Source: Xanthocytophaga flava (lineage in GTDB: Bacteria; Bacteroidota; Bacteroidia; Cytophagales; 172606-1). From it: a stretch of 64,000 nucleotides of DNA. Of this stretch, positions 54,800 to 63,978 are shown in pieces. The stretch covers positions 1-64,000 of the forward strand of contig JASJOS010000016.1 in NCBI GenBank assembly GCA_030068525.1, in the 5' to 3' direction. The notes below the pieces were generated by a model, which was not told the origin of the DNA, made no database searches, and saw nothing but the letters and a program-made list of their open reading frames with translations. A program made the translations under genes and the position numbers. The stretch's first letter is position 1, and each line of letters opens with the position of its first letter.

Positions 54800-55840
54800 A
54801 TGAACGAAAATACTAAGTTTCATTACGAGCAAAATTGTTCGCTGAAACCCTTCAATACTTTTGGCATAGAAGCACAGGCTCACTATCTGGCTAAGGCAGA
54901 AGATATAGAAACGCTGAGAGATATCATAACGGCTGAGCAGTTTCAAAATACTCCTGTATTATTTCTGGGAGGTGGTAGCAATGTGTTGTTTACAAAGAAC
55001 TACTTTGAAGGATTAGTAGTATTGATGCAAATAAAGGGAATTAGTGTGCTGAAAGAAGATGATACTCATGTTTGGTTACAGGTAGGAGCAGGAGAAGTAT
55101 GGCATGAGTTTGTCTTAGAGTGTATTAAGCGTAATCTGGGAGGAGTCGAAAATCTTTCATTGATTCCGGGAACTGTAGGTGCTGCACCCATGCAAAACAT
55201 TGGAGCCTATGGGGTAGAAATCAAAGACACATTTGATTCTCTGGAAGCCGTAGATCGTAAAACAGGACAACTCAGACTATTTACGAATGTTGATTGTAAG
55301 TTTGGATATCGGGAGAGTATTTTCAAACATGAATTGAAAGATCAGTATATTATTACTTCTGTTACATTCCGTTTGGTAAAAAATCCAACGACATATACTA
55401 TATCATATGGCGATATACAGAAAACCTTACAGGAAATGGGAGTGCAGACTCCTTCATTACGTACTGTGAGTGATGCAGTTATTCATATCCGGCAAAGTAA
55501 GTTGCCTGATCCAAAACAGATTGGTAATGCCGGAAGTTTCTTCAAAAATCCTGTCATACCACAAGATTTATTCGAGCAGATAAAACAGCAGAATCCAGCT
55601 ATTCCTTCTTATCCGGCAGAATCAGGTTATGTGAAAATACCTGCAGGCTGGCTTATTGAACAAGCTGGGTGGAAAGGTTTTCGTGTAGGAAATGTGGGAG
55701 TTCATACACGTCAGGCTTTAGTCCTTGTTAATTACGGAAATGGTACCGGGGAAGAAATACGACACCTTTCAGAAATCATACAGACATCGGTTAAAGAAAG
55801 GTTTGGTGTTTTATTACATACTGAGGTTAATTTTATATAG
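54800..55840 (+). CDS. murB: UDP-N-acetylmuramate dehydrogenase
   Basis: 346 residues from the ATG at 54800; the open frame continues 45 codons upstream, but those codons are not MurB. It reduces UDP-GlcNAc-enolpyruvate with FAD and NADPH to make UDP-MurNAc. FAD-binding motifs are LFLGGGSNVLFT and GVENLSLIPGTVGAAPMQNIGAYG. YRESIFKHELKDQYIITSVTFRL is typical of the E. coli-like type I enzyme. The end contains AGSFFKNPV (catalytic Ser) and AAGWLIEQAG-like PAGWLIEQAGWKGF. It is preceded by the repeat cluster. Confidence 0.95.
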   Translation: MNENTKFHYEQNCSLKPFNTFGIEAQAHYLAKAEDIETLRDIITAEQFQNTPVLFLGGGSNVLFTKNYFEGLVVLMQIKGISVLKEDDTHVWLQVGAGEVWHEFVLECIKRNLGGVENLSLIPGTVGAAPMQNIGAYGVEIKDTFDSLEAVDRKTGQLRLFTNVDCKFGYRESIFKHELKDQYIITSVTFRLVKNPTTYTISYGDIQKTLQEMGVQTPSLRTVSDAVIHIRQSKLPDPKQIGNAGSFFKNPVIPQDLFEQIKQQNPAIPSYPAESGYVKIPAGWLIEQAGWKGFRVGNVGVHTRQALVLVNYGNGTGEEIRHLSEIIQTSVKERFGVLLHTEVNFI

Positions 55841-56251
55841 AATTATTACCTGAGTAGTATAATAGCAATTATGCTGTCGTATTATTTGGCCCTATGAGAA
55901 AGAGGGGTGTTTTGGTTGGTAATGATACGTTTATCAGATAGATTTTCGTTTGATTATCATATCAATTCTAAGATTCTGATTGGTTAGTAAGGTTGTTATT
56001 GATTCAAAAAGGTAACAAGGTATATAAGGCAGTTAGTTTGTGGATTATTTCCTTTCTTCTATTTTTTTATTCGCATCTATTTATTCTCTACTAAAAACTT
56101 ACGTTGTGTAGCATTTGCCTGAAAATGCTCTATCCGAATGTTTTGTACATTTGAGCGTTATTCAGGGTATAGATTTTGTTTCGTTAGGGGGAAAATCATA
56201 TGACATAATACTTGAAGTGCTCCTTTCTATTGTTATTACAATATTACTGCC
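55841..56251. other. Gene-free gap before the histidine kinase
   Basis: 411 bases, AT-rich. An overlapping out-of-frame open stretch at 56115-56414 starts with TTG and has no recognisable sequence. I see no hairpin, RNA gene or repeat here. Confidence 0.4.
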
Positions 56252-57736
56252 ATGCCTTATCCGGTACTTGATGACGTTGTTATTGACACACAACAAAGTT
56301 TGGGAAGAGAAACCAGCACTTCCTCACATGATTCGTCTATCTGGCGTTTTTTTCGCCACTGGATGCAGAGCATTTCTTCCAATGGACTTCAACCTTTCTA
56401 TAACAATAGATTAAGAATCAGCATTACATTGACAAACTGGATTATTGTAACCTGTGTGTTGTTTACAATTCCCTTTTTGTGTATTGGACTCGAAAAGTCT
56501 TATCTGGTAGTTGCACTTCCCTTACTCAGTTGTTTACTTAGCTTTCTTATATTGCGACGTGGAAATCATTTGATTGCCAGAGTTTTTCTTGTCAATGCAT
56601 TACCTCTTTCTATTTATGTAATAGCTCTGGTTGCACAATTGCCGGGTGCTACTCATAGCACTATTACCAAACCTCTGTTTTTCGCTTCATTGATTATTCC
56701 ATTATTGATATTTCGTGCTATAGAAACAAGGTATTTTATAGGAAGTTTAGTTTTTATTTGTGCTCTTCTCTTTTCAGTTGATTTTGCATTGACTGTTTTT
56801 CCGTTTAAGTTTTTAAAAATAAATAATATAAACCTTTCCTTATTACGTACTATCATTACAGTAGAAGGTGTTGCTTTTATTGTGATTGCATTAATCTATT
56901 ATAAATATTTAATGGATAAGATTGCAAGGCAGAATTATCGCCTGCTTCAGGATATGCGTGGGCAAAACGAAAAGATTCAACAAACTAATGAGGAATTAAA
57001 GGCTTCCGCTGTACAGTTAAAGGAATTAAATGATTCTAAGAACCGCCTCTTTTCAATCATTGCTCATGATTTGAGATCTCCTATGAATTCCTTTAGAGGA
57101 TTTTCAGGCTTGCTGGCTAGCAACATTGATTCTTTATCTAAAGAAGACATAAAAGTGTTGGTAAAAGGCATGAGTAAGTCTTTTAATAATGTAAATACCC
57201 TATTGGAGAATTTGCTGCATTGGTCCAGAGTACAAATGAACGCTTTTAGTAGCCAGGCCGAAGTAGTGGATCTGGCTGTTCTGATTACAGATAACTTAAG
57301 TCTGGTTGAGCCAACTGCCGCAGATAAATTAATAGTGGTGAAAGGAGATGTTGCTGAAGAACTCTATGCATTTCTTGATAAGAATATCTTCAATATTGTA
57401 TTACGTAATTTGTTGATGAATGCTATTAAATTCACAAATTCCAAAGGGAAAGTGGAAGTAAGAGCAAAACGAACTGGAACACAAATAACAATTGATATAA
57501 TAGATAATGGTATAGGTATGAGTCCTACTACATTAGGCAACCTATTTACCTCGCAGAATCACAATCATTCTACTGTAGGGACTGCGAATGAAAAGGGTAC
57601 AGGCTTAGGCCTTATGTTATGTAAAGAGTTTATTACTCAATGGGGAGGAACCATCAAAGCTGTCAGTAGCAAAGGTGATGGCAGTACTTTTTCTTTTACC
57701 GTGCCTGCCTATCAAAAAAGCTTATTCGAAGACTAG
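56252..57736 (+). CDS. Sensor histidine kinase with multi-pass N-terminus
   Basis: 494 residues. Six membrane helices lie at about 55-220, with almost no periplasmic domain, so it may sense something in the membrane. A coiled-coil linker follows (QNEKIQQTNEELKASAVQLKEL). The phospho-acceptor is His272 in FSIIAHDLRSPMNSFRGFS. The ATPase part has the N box LRNLLMNAIKFTN, the D box DIIDNGIGMS and the G box KGTGLGLMLCKEF. No response-regulator gene is adjacent, so it is an orphan kinase in this window. Confidence 0.92.
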   Translation: MPYPVLDDVVIDTQQSLGRETSTSSHDSSIWRFFRHWMQSISSNGLQPFYNNRLRISITLTNWIIVTCVLFTIPFLCIGLEKSYLVVALPLLSCLLSFLILRRGNHLIARVFLVNALPLSIYVIALVAQLPGATHSTITKPLFFASLIIPLLIFRAIETRYFIGSLVFICALLFSVDFALTVFPFKFLKINNINLSLLRTIITVEGVAFIVIALIYYKYLMDKIARQNYRLLQDMRGQNEKIQQTNEELKASAVQLKELNDSKNRLFSIIAHDLRSPMNSFRGFSGLLASNIDSLSKEDIKVLVKGMSKSFNNVNTLLENLLHWSRVQMNAFSSQAEVVDLAVLITDNLSLVEPTAADKLIVVKGDVAEELYAFLDKNIFNIVLRNLLMNAIKFTNSKGKVEVRAKRTGTQITIDIIDNGIGMSPTTLGNLFTSQNHNHSTVGTANEKGTGLGLMLCKEFITQWGGTIKAVSSKGDGSTFSFTVPAYQKSLFED

Positions 57737-57757
57737 GATATATTCTATATATCCTAG
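57733..57757. terminator. Hairpin between histidine kinase and rarA
   Basis: CTAGGATATA (57733-57742) pairs with TATATCCTAG (57748-57757), spanning the kinase stop codon and the convergent rarA stop. There is no T run. Confidence 0.5.
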
Positions 57758-59019
57758 TAATTGTATTTACTTCCCCACTGATTTTTAAGCTGTTTTCTAA
57801 GTTCGTTCTCTCTTGTATTATTACCAGGATCATACAACTTGGCTCCTGAGATATCTGCGGGTAGAAATTCCTGATTTACAAAGTTTCCTTCATAGTCATG
57901 CGCATACTGGTAGTTTTGCCCATACCCTTGTTGTTTCATTAACTTGGTAGGAGCATTGCGTATGTGTAAAGGTACAGGCAGGTCTCCCTTCATACGTATT
58001 AGCTCGTTTGCTTTCTTTATCGCAACATAGGAAGAATTACTCTTCACAGAAGTAGCTAAAAAAACTACACATTGTGATAAAATGATTTCTGATTCAGGCA
58101 TACCTACCATTTGGACTGCCTGCATACAACTGGTGGCTAGCAAAAGTGCATTAGGATTTGCATTGCCAATATCCTCTGAGGCAAGAATGACAAGTCGGCG
58201 TGCAATAAATTTAATATCTTCACCTCCGGCCAGCATGCGGGCCAACCAATAAACTGCGGCATTGGGGTCACTTCCACGAATAGATTTAATGAAAGCCGAA
58301 ATGATATCATAGTGTTGTTCTCCGCCTTTGTCATATAAAGCTACCCGGCGTTGGGCTATTTCCATGACTTTCTCATCTGTAATGACTATGTCTTGTCCAA
58401 TGGGAAAAGCATTAATTACCAGTTCCAACAGATTAAGTAACTTTCTCGCATCACCTCCTGAAATGTTTAGCAAAGCTTCGGTTTCACGTACTTCAACAGT
58501 CTTTTCTGCAAGCAGTTTGTCTTTTTTGAGAGCAATATGAATCAACTGGATAAGATCTTCCGAAGTAAGTGCTTTCAGGATGTATACTTGTGACCGAGAT
58601 AATAAGGCGGAATTTACTTCAAAAGAAGGATTCTCGGTTGTTGCTCCAATAAGGGTAATAGTACCGCGTTCTACTGCTCCCAGTAATGCATCCTGCTGAC
58701 TTTTGTTAAAGCGGTGAATTTCATCTATAAATAAAATGGCTTTACCATGTGCTTTTGCCAGTTCAATTACCTCTCGTACTTCCTTGACACCTGAACTTAT
58801 AGCACTTAGTGTGAAAAAGGGTAACCCCGCCTCATGAGCAATTAAGGTAGCCAAAGTCGTTTTGCCAACACCTGGAGGACCCCACAGGATCATAGACGGA
58901 ATATGGCCGGAAGCTAGTACCCGACGTAACACACTATTTTCACCTACTAAATGTGGTTGTCCGATTACTTCATCAAGTTTCTTAGGACGAATTCGTTCTG
59001 CAAGAGGTTGGGAACTCAT
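57754..59019 (-). CDS. rarA: Replication-associated recombination ATPase RarA (MgsA)
   Basis: 421 residues. An AAA+ clamp-loader-like protein that acts at stalled forks. The N-terminal PLAERIRPKKLDEVIGQPHL, Walker A GPPGVGKTT (about 46-54) and Walker B ILFIDEIHRFNKSQQDALL are family hallmarks. Sensor 1 is TTENPSF. The C-terminal part (about 230-420) includes the MgsA tetramerisation region (RGSDPNAAVYWLARMLAGGED and FLPADISGAKLY). It is divergent from prfB, with about 150 bases between. Confidence 0.95.
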   Translation of the reverse strand: MSSQPLAERIRPKKLDEVIGQPHLVGENSVLRRVLASGHIPSMILWGPPGVGKTTLATLIAHEAGLPFFTLSAISSGVKEVREVIELAKAHGKAILFIDEIHRFNKSQQDALLGAVERGTITLIGATTENPSFEVNSALLSRSQVYILKALTSEDLIQLIHIALKKDKLLAEKTVEVRETEALLNISGGDARKLLNLLELVINAFPIGQDIVITDEKVMEIAQRRVALYDKGGEQHYDIISAFIKSIRGSDPNAAVYWLARMLAGGEDIKFIARRLVILASEDIGNANPNALLLATSCMQAVQMVGMPESEIILSQCVVFLATSVKSNSSYVAIKKANELIRMKGDLPVPLHIRNAPTKLMKQQGYGQNYQYAHDYEGNFVNQEFLPADISGAKLYDPGNNTRENELRKQLKNQWGSKYNY

Positions 59020-59104
59020 TGGTATAATCTGGTTTTAAAGTAGATGGCTGCAAAGATACTATTTTCTGGAAATGCCCTTATTCTGTTTTTATCAATGAAA
59101 ACCG

Positions 59105-59112
59105 TATCTTTG
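59105..59112 (+). promoter_or_regulatory. Candidate -7 promoter box of prfB
   Basis: TATCTTTG matches TAnnTTTG exactly and ends 56 bases before the prfB ATG. TCTG at 59082-59085 could be a poor -33 element at 19-base spacing. Confidence 0.45.
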
Positions 59113-59168
59113 CACCCTGAAATTTTGATTTGGTACGTTTACCATTCATACTAAACTTTTATACTAAC

Positions 59169-60243
59169 ATGACAACAGAACAACTCAAAGAGTTGAAAGC
59201 CCGTATTTCGGCTTTAAGGGGGTATCTTTGACTACGATCATAAGAAAGAAGAAGTTCAAAGCTTAGAAAAAATAACATTACAACCTGATTTCTGGAATAA
59301 TCCGAAGGAAGCTGAGAAGACACTCAAAAGCATCCGTTCACTCAAGTTCTGGACTGCTGATTATGACGCTGTTGAAGCGGGATATGGAGATCTGGAAACA
59401 TTGTATGAGTTCTTCCAGGCCGGAGATGTAGCAGAAGAAGAGATTGATGCCGAATACGCAAAAGTTTCCAAATCCATAGAAGAACTGGAATTCAAAAAAA
59501 TGCTTGGCGCAGAGGAAGATCAGCTAAGTGCAGTTGTACAGATTACCGCAGGTGCTGGTGGAACAGAAAGTTGTGACTGGGCAAGTATGCTGATGCGTAT
59601 GTATATTATGTGGGGTGAGAAAAATGGATATAAGGTAATTGAACAAGACTTTCAGGAGGGAGATGTGGCAGGTGTTAAATCTGTTACATTACAGTTTGAA
59701 GGAGATCTGGCATATGGATATCTGAAAGGCGAGAATGGCGTACATCGATTGGTTCGGGTTTCTCCTTTTGACTCTAATGCCCGACGCCATACATCCTTTG
59801 CCTCAGTCTATGTATATCCTTTGATTGATGATTCCATTGAAATAGATGTGAAGGATTCCGATATCGAATGGGAAACTTTCCGTTCCGGTGGGGCTGGTGG
59901 ACAGAACGTGAACAAAGTGGAGACTGCGGTTCGTTTGTATCACAAACCGTCTGGTATTGTGATCAAAAACCAGGAATCCCGTTCTCAGCTGCAAAACAAG
60001 GAAAATGCAATGCGATTGTTACGTTCTCAGTTATATGAAGCAGAGATGCGTAAACGTATGGAAGCGGTTGCTGAGATTGAGGCCGGCAAGAAAAAGATTG
60101 AATGGGGATCTCAAATTCGAAGCTACGTTCTGGATGACAGACGTGTCAAAGACCATCGCACAGGTTACCAAACTTCAAATACAGAAGCAGTATTGAATGG
60201 GGAAATTGACGAATTTCTAAAAGCCTGGCTCATGGAACAATAA
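59169..60243 (+). CDS. prfB: Peptide chain release factor 2, with programmed +1 frameshift
   Basis: Translation starts at ATG 59169 and runs 20 codons to an in-frame TGA at 59229-59231. The site is AGGGGGTATCTTTGAC, the same arrangement as in E. coli: an internal Shine-Dalgarno, then CTT-TGA-C. A +1 slip at CTT moves to GAC at 59230 and the frame stays open to 60243, giving 357 residues in all. Family marks are the UGA/UAA-recognising SPF (198-200) in [12 protein letters not shown] and the catalytic GGQ (243-245) in [13 protein letters not shown]. The stop is decoded by RF2 itself, so low RF2 favours the frameshift. Confidence 0.96.
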
Positions 60244-60462
60244 CAACAGATATATTGACTACAAATAGAACTTGTCAGCTATAGATGTAAAGTGAATACT
60301 TCTGTAGCTGATTTTTATTTTGACAGAGCGATTACGATTTTTTGGGTAAGGCGTTAACAAAAAAACAAAAATCCCGTTAAATGCATGAGTTTGCTCTTCG
60401 CAAAAGAAAAAAGCATTTTTATGTTCTAACAGCACTGCTTGTATTTTACAAACAACCCGATT

Positions 60463-61089
60463 ATGAATAAATCAATTCTTTATACTTTCTTTCTGGGGAT
60501 ATGCCTGGTAGGAAGTGTTCAACACATCAATGCACAAAGTTTTACAATGGGCCCTAAACTTGGAGGCAATATTAAAGACCTTCAGGGAAAAGGAGCAACA
60601 AATTATAATGTATTACCTGATTTTAATGTTGGCTTTTCCTGGAATTATACCGGAAATAGTAGTTTAAACTTTGGAGGAGAAATACTTTATTCACGGCAGG
60701 GCGGACGACTTCGTAATACGATAAAGGTTACTTCTCGTACAACGTTAAATTACATAGCAGTACCTTTGCTTTTGAAGTATTACTTCTGGTCTCGAACACG
60801 TAGTACTCCCTTCTTTTTTGCTGGTCCCCAATTTAGTTACTTGTTAGGTGCTCATAACTCACTGGCAGGTAATATCACTCCACAATTTAAAAAAACTGAT
60901 GTAAGTGCTATTTTGGGTTTTGGTATCCGGATGCAACTGGAAAAAATCTGGTGGGTAGTGGATGCACGGGTCGCACCGGGTATTACTAATATCTCACAGG
61001 CAGAGCCTACTGTTCGAAATTCTGTTGTATCTGTAAATACCTCTTTTGAGTTTGGATCAAAAAAAAGAGCCAGACGGGGATTGCATTAA
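60463..61089 (+). CDS. PorT-like outer-membrane beta-barrel protein
   Basis: 208 residues from the ATG at 60463, which gives a signal peptide ending HINAQS. The mature protein has the PorT/OMP_b-brl_2 pattern: FTMGPKLGGNIKDLQGKG, then a strand-rich repeat such as LNFGGEILYSRQGGRL, YIAVPLLLKYYF and FFFAGPQFSYLLGA, ending in VNTSFEFG. These are small outer-membrane barrels of eight or so strands, mostly of unknown function; some assist type IX secretion. A strong terminator follows. Confidence 0.85.
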   Translation: MNKSILYTFFLGICLVGSVQHINAQSFTMGPKLGGNIKDLQGKGATNYNVLPDFNVGFSWNYTGNSSLNFGGEILYSRQGGRLRNTIKVTSRTTLNYIAVPLLLKYYFWSRTRSTPFFFAGPQFSYLLGAHNSLAGNITPQFKKTDVSAILGFGIRMQLEKIWWVVDARVAPGITNISQAEPTVRNSVVSVNTSFEFGSKKRARRGLH

Positions 61090-61118
61090 GAACTTTTTTG
61101 TGAAAAGTCAATTTATGG

Positions 61119-61167
61119 ATACGGGACAAGGCTTTCTGATAAAAGTCTTGTCCCGTATATTTTTTAT
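61119..61167 (+). terminator. Terminator of the PorT-like gene
   Basis: ATACGGGACAAG (61119-61130) pairs with CTTGTCCCGTAT (61147-61158), extended inward by CTTT/AAAG, followed by ATTTTTTAT. It lies 29 bases past the stop. Confidence 0.88.
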
Positions 61168-61234
61168 GGACATTTTTACTTAATACTCTGTTCTTTATTG
61201 TGAACAGATCATTACTCTTAAAACCTATGATAAA

Positions 61235-62239
61235 ATGAGTGAAATAGTAGATATACTAGTTGTGGGAGGAGGACCTTGTGGATTGGCTGTTGCTATTGAA
61301 GCTGTGAAAAGTAAGCTTAGTCATATTATCCTTGAGAAAGGCAGTTTAACAGAGTCTATTCGCCGATATCCTCGACGGATGCGTTTCTTCTCAACAGCTG
61401 AAAATATTGAGATTGGAGGTATTCCTTTTCCTATTTCTAATGTCAAGGCAAACAGAGAAGAAGCGCTTCAGTATTATAGAAAAGTTGCTGGCTATTTTCA
61501 TCTGAACTTCAAGTTGTTTACAGAAGTAACAGGTGTTGAAAAGAAAGATGAAGTCTTCCATGTGTCCACAGCAAAGGGTGAGACTTATTTTGCAAAGAAT
61601 GTGGTGATTGCAACTGGCTATTTTGATGTCCCGCGTAAATTGAATGTGCCAGGAGAGGATTTACCTCATGTGTCTCATTACTATGATGAACCTTATAAAT
61701 ACTCATATTCAAAAGTCGTGATTGTTGGAGGAGCTAACTCTGCTGTGGAGGCTGCATTGGAACTGTATCGACATGATGTGGATGTCACTATTGTTCACAG
61801 AAATGAAGACTTAAGACAAACGGTAAAATACTGGTTAATTCCCGATGTGAAGAATCGGATGAAGGAAGGTAAGATAAAAGCTATTTTCAACTCAACGATA
61901 AAATCGATTTCTTCTGAGTCGTTGATTATTCAGAATGTCCACACTCAGGAAGAATCTACTTTGCCTGCTGATTTTGTATTTATACTAGCTGGATATGTTC
62001 CTGATGCCAAGTTGCTTTTTCGGTCAGGAATCCAATTAAATGAGGTAATGGTACCTAGCTATGACAATCAGACCTTTGAGACAAATGTAAAGGGTTTGTA
62101 TGTGTGCGGAACTGTAGTAGCGGGTATTCACACAGAAAAAGTCTTTATAGAAAATGGACGTGAACATGCTCAGGCTTTGGTAGACCATATTGCTGGTCGC
62201 CCTGTTCGTCCGGTAAAGAATCTAATTATGCGTATATAA
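61235..62239 (+). CDS. ypdA: YpdA family bacillithiol-disulfide reductase-like flavoprotein
   Basis: 334 residues. FAD-binding motif VVGGGPCGLAVAIEA (9-23) at the N-terminus, then LEKGSLTESIRRYPRRMRFFSTAENIEIGG, which is specific to the YpdA family. The NADPH-binding motif is VVIVGGANSAVEAALELY (about 166-183). The C-terminal GLYVCGTVVAGIHTEKVFIENGREHA is typical. There is no redox-active CxxC, as expected. YpdA reduces oxidised bacillithiol (BSSB). The genes for bacillithiol synthesis (bshA-C) are not in this window. Confidence 0.93.
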   Translation: MSEIVDILVVGGGPCGLAVAIEAVKSKLSHIILEKGSLTESIRRYPRRMRFFSTAENIEIGGIPFPISNVKANREEALQYYRKVAGYFHLNFKLFTEVTGVEKKDEVFHVSTAKGETYFAKNVVIATGYFDVPRKLNVPGEDLPHVSHYYDEPYKYSYSKVVIVGGANSAVEAALELYRHDVDVTIVHRNEDLRQTVKYWLIPDVKNRMKEGKIKAIFNSTIKSISSESLIIQNVHTQEESTLPADFVFILAGYVPDAKLLFRSGIQLNEVMVPSYDNQTFETNVKGLYVCGTVVAGIHTEKVFIENGREHAQALVDHIAGRPVRPVKNLIMRI

Positions 62240-62244
62240 AAAGT

Positions 62245-62284
62245 TAGCTGCCAGTTGGATTACACTTTTCCAAGCTGGCAGCTA
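62245..62284. terminator. Bidirectional terminator
   Basis: TAGCTGCCAG (62245-62254) pairs with CTGGCAGCTA (62275-62284), extended inward by partial pairing. It lies between the convergent ypdA and exostosin-like genes, with short A/T runs on both sides. Confidence 0.7.
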
Positions 62285-62309
62285 TTACTTTATTTATCAT
62301 ACATCTGAT

Positions 62310-63482
62310 TTATTTTTTTCCTGGCCTTTGATACGTTGTGTCAGTGGTAGCTGCACCAGCCATCACTGGAATATCATTAGTAGTTGATGCTACACGGGTG
62401 TGAATCTCATTGATCACATGCACAATAAAATTATGAGGAAGCAATTGATCAAACGCAGCTCTTGCCATCTGGCATTTTTCCTGAAACGTTTCTTCCGTTA
62501 ATTTTGCATGGAACTGTTGAACTATCTCTCCAATCTGATCCAGTTTTGTTAGTGGGACAAATACACAAAAGTCTTCCCATTTTAAGCCTTGTAGTGGTGG
62601 TAACTGTAGTTTTGTATCTATGATGACAGGAATACGTCCTGCCGATAATACCTCATATGTACGAAAATCACCATTTGCATCACCTCGCATACAAAGGATA
62701 TAGGCATGTTCCTGAGTACTGCGCAGATATTCTGCACGTGCCTTTACTCTTTCTTCTTCGGCTAGTACAAAGAAATGATCGCGCTCTACAAGATGAGACT
62801 TTAGATTGCTTGCTGCTCTTACTGCTTTTAATACACGCTGGCGTAACAGTCTTGGAATCATAAAGCGATATTTGATATCCAGACTACGCCCTAGTTTACG
62901 ACTTAAGGCTAACTTATAGATTACTGCATCTGGTACAGGAATGGGTTTGGTCAATTTGTTTATAGTACTGGAATATTTTGTATTGCCATCAAAGGCAATA
63001 GTTGGAGTAGCTGGTTTGGAAATAGGAGTGATTAAATGTCCTATGTCATATATCCAGGTTGGTATAGGGAGCAACTTTTCTCCAGGATATTGATAAACAG
63101 AAGTTGCAAATACAATTTCTCCTGGTTGTGGTTTATATTCCATACCCCCTGCAAATGTTACAACTGTCCGGCCAGTCGCTAGCACCTTACGTATATAGTT
63201 ACGTAATTCGCCTAATTTCTTTTGAAACATCCATTCTTTAGCATCATGAGGGATTACTACCAGATTACCAGCATCTTCTATAGTATCGAATCGATGAATT
63301 CTGACCAAGCCAGGTAATACAGCTCGCAGCGGATTCCAGAAAAGTGTCTGTGTACTTGTATCTGCCTCTGAAAGATGCATTAATAAAGGACAAGGACGTG
63401 CAGACGGATTGGGAGAAAGCAATTCGTTGCTTACCCATAAATCTAAGGGTTTTGTCGTTGAGTTGTGGTGAAATGTTGTCAT
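62310..63482 (-). CDS. Exostosin-like (GT47) glycosyltransferase
   Basis: 390 residues, no signal peptide. The C-terminal part (about 230-350) has the exostosin/GT47 pattern: HAYILCMRGDANGDFRTYEVLSAGRIPVIIDTKLQLPP, then WEDFCVFVPLTKLDQIGEI. The N-terminal half is probably the acceptor-side Rossmann-like domain. Such proteins transfer sugars to polysaccharides or glycans. No glycan gene cluster surrounds it, and it converges with ypdA. The last 15-20 residues are Ala/Thr-rich and look like a loose tail. Confidence 0.8.
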   Translation of the reverse strand: MTTFHHNSTTKPLDLWVSNELLSPNPSARPCPLLMHLSEADTSTQTLFWNPLRAVLPGLVRIHRFDTIEDAGNLVVIPHDAKEWMFQKKLGELRNYIRKVLATGRTVVTFAGGMEYKPQPGEIVFATSVYQYPGEKLLPIPTWIYDIGHLITPISKPATPTIAFDGNTKYSSTINKLTKPIPVPDAVIYKLALSRKLGRSLDIKYRFMIPRLLRQRVLKAVRAASNLKSHLVERDHFFVLAEEERVKARAEYLRSTQEHAYILCMRGDANGDFRTYEVLSAGRIPVIIDTKLQLPPLQGLKWEDFCVFVPLTKLDQIGEIVQQFHAKLTEETFQEKCQMARAAFDQLLPHNFIVHVINEIHTRVASTTNDIPVMAGAATTDTTYQRPGKK

Positions 63483-63978
63483 AAACGGAAAGGTGTAATC
63501 GTAAGTATAGTTTGTTCATTCTTAAAATGCTCAGGAATCATAATGGACACATATACAGATACCTGTGATAAATGACAGCACAGAGTACATGACTGGATCT
63601 ATCAGAAATCTTGCTGAAAGGTTTATAAATGATAACTAGGTAAAATTTTTAAATACTGAACACCTGGTACACACTTGCTGGAATCCTGTGGAGGATTTTT
63701 CTAAACACTTCTGCTTGGCTATATTTATTAACTGGAAGTTTCTGTGTAATTCAGATACTTTTAACTTGGGTAGAGTAGAATTGGGACTACTATTATTGCA
63801 GAAGTTCCTGCAAAAAAGAACCAATTTTAGGTATTGGTTTGTATCCTTGTTGAAATGTAAACATCTATATTTGTATATTCTCGTTTATTTCTTCATTTTT
63901 TAAGGTAGGGTAAGAATATTTTGAGATAAATAGTTGATAGATAGCGTTTTTATGTATTTACCAAATCATTTACAGTAT
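63483..63978. other. Gene-free gap at the right end
   Basis: About 496 AT-rich bases upstream of the exostosin-like gene. Two small hairpins can be seen: AATCCT/AGGATT (63682-63697, followed by T) and AACCAAT/ATTGGTT (63819-63839). An open stretch at 63688-63903 codes for a Phe/Leu/Lys-rich 71-residue string with no family character, and I do not count it as a gene. Confidence 0.4.

Noticed and set aside
56115-56414. A 99-residue frame overlapping the histidine kinase start
   Set aside because: It begins with TTG and overlaps the kinase by more than half its length in another frame, with no recognisable sequence.
59401-60243. prfB as a shorter gene starting at an internal TTG
   Set aside because: The frame continues upstream in good RF2 sequence to the frameshift site at 59229, and the true start is ATG 59169.
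63688-63903. A 71-residue frame near the right end
   Set aside because: Phe/Leu/Lys-rich low-complexity sequence with no start signal, overlapping a small hairpin.
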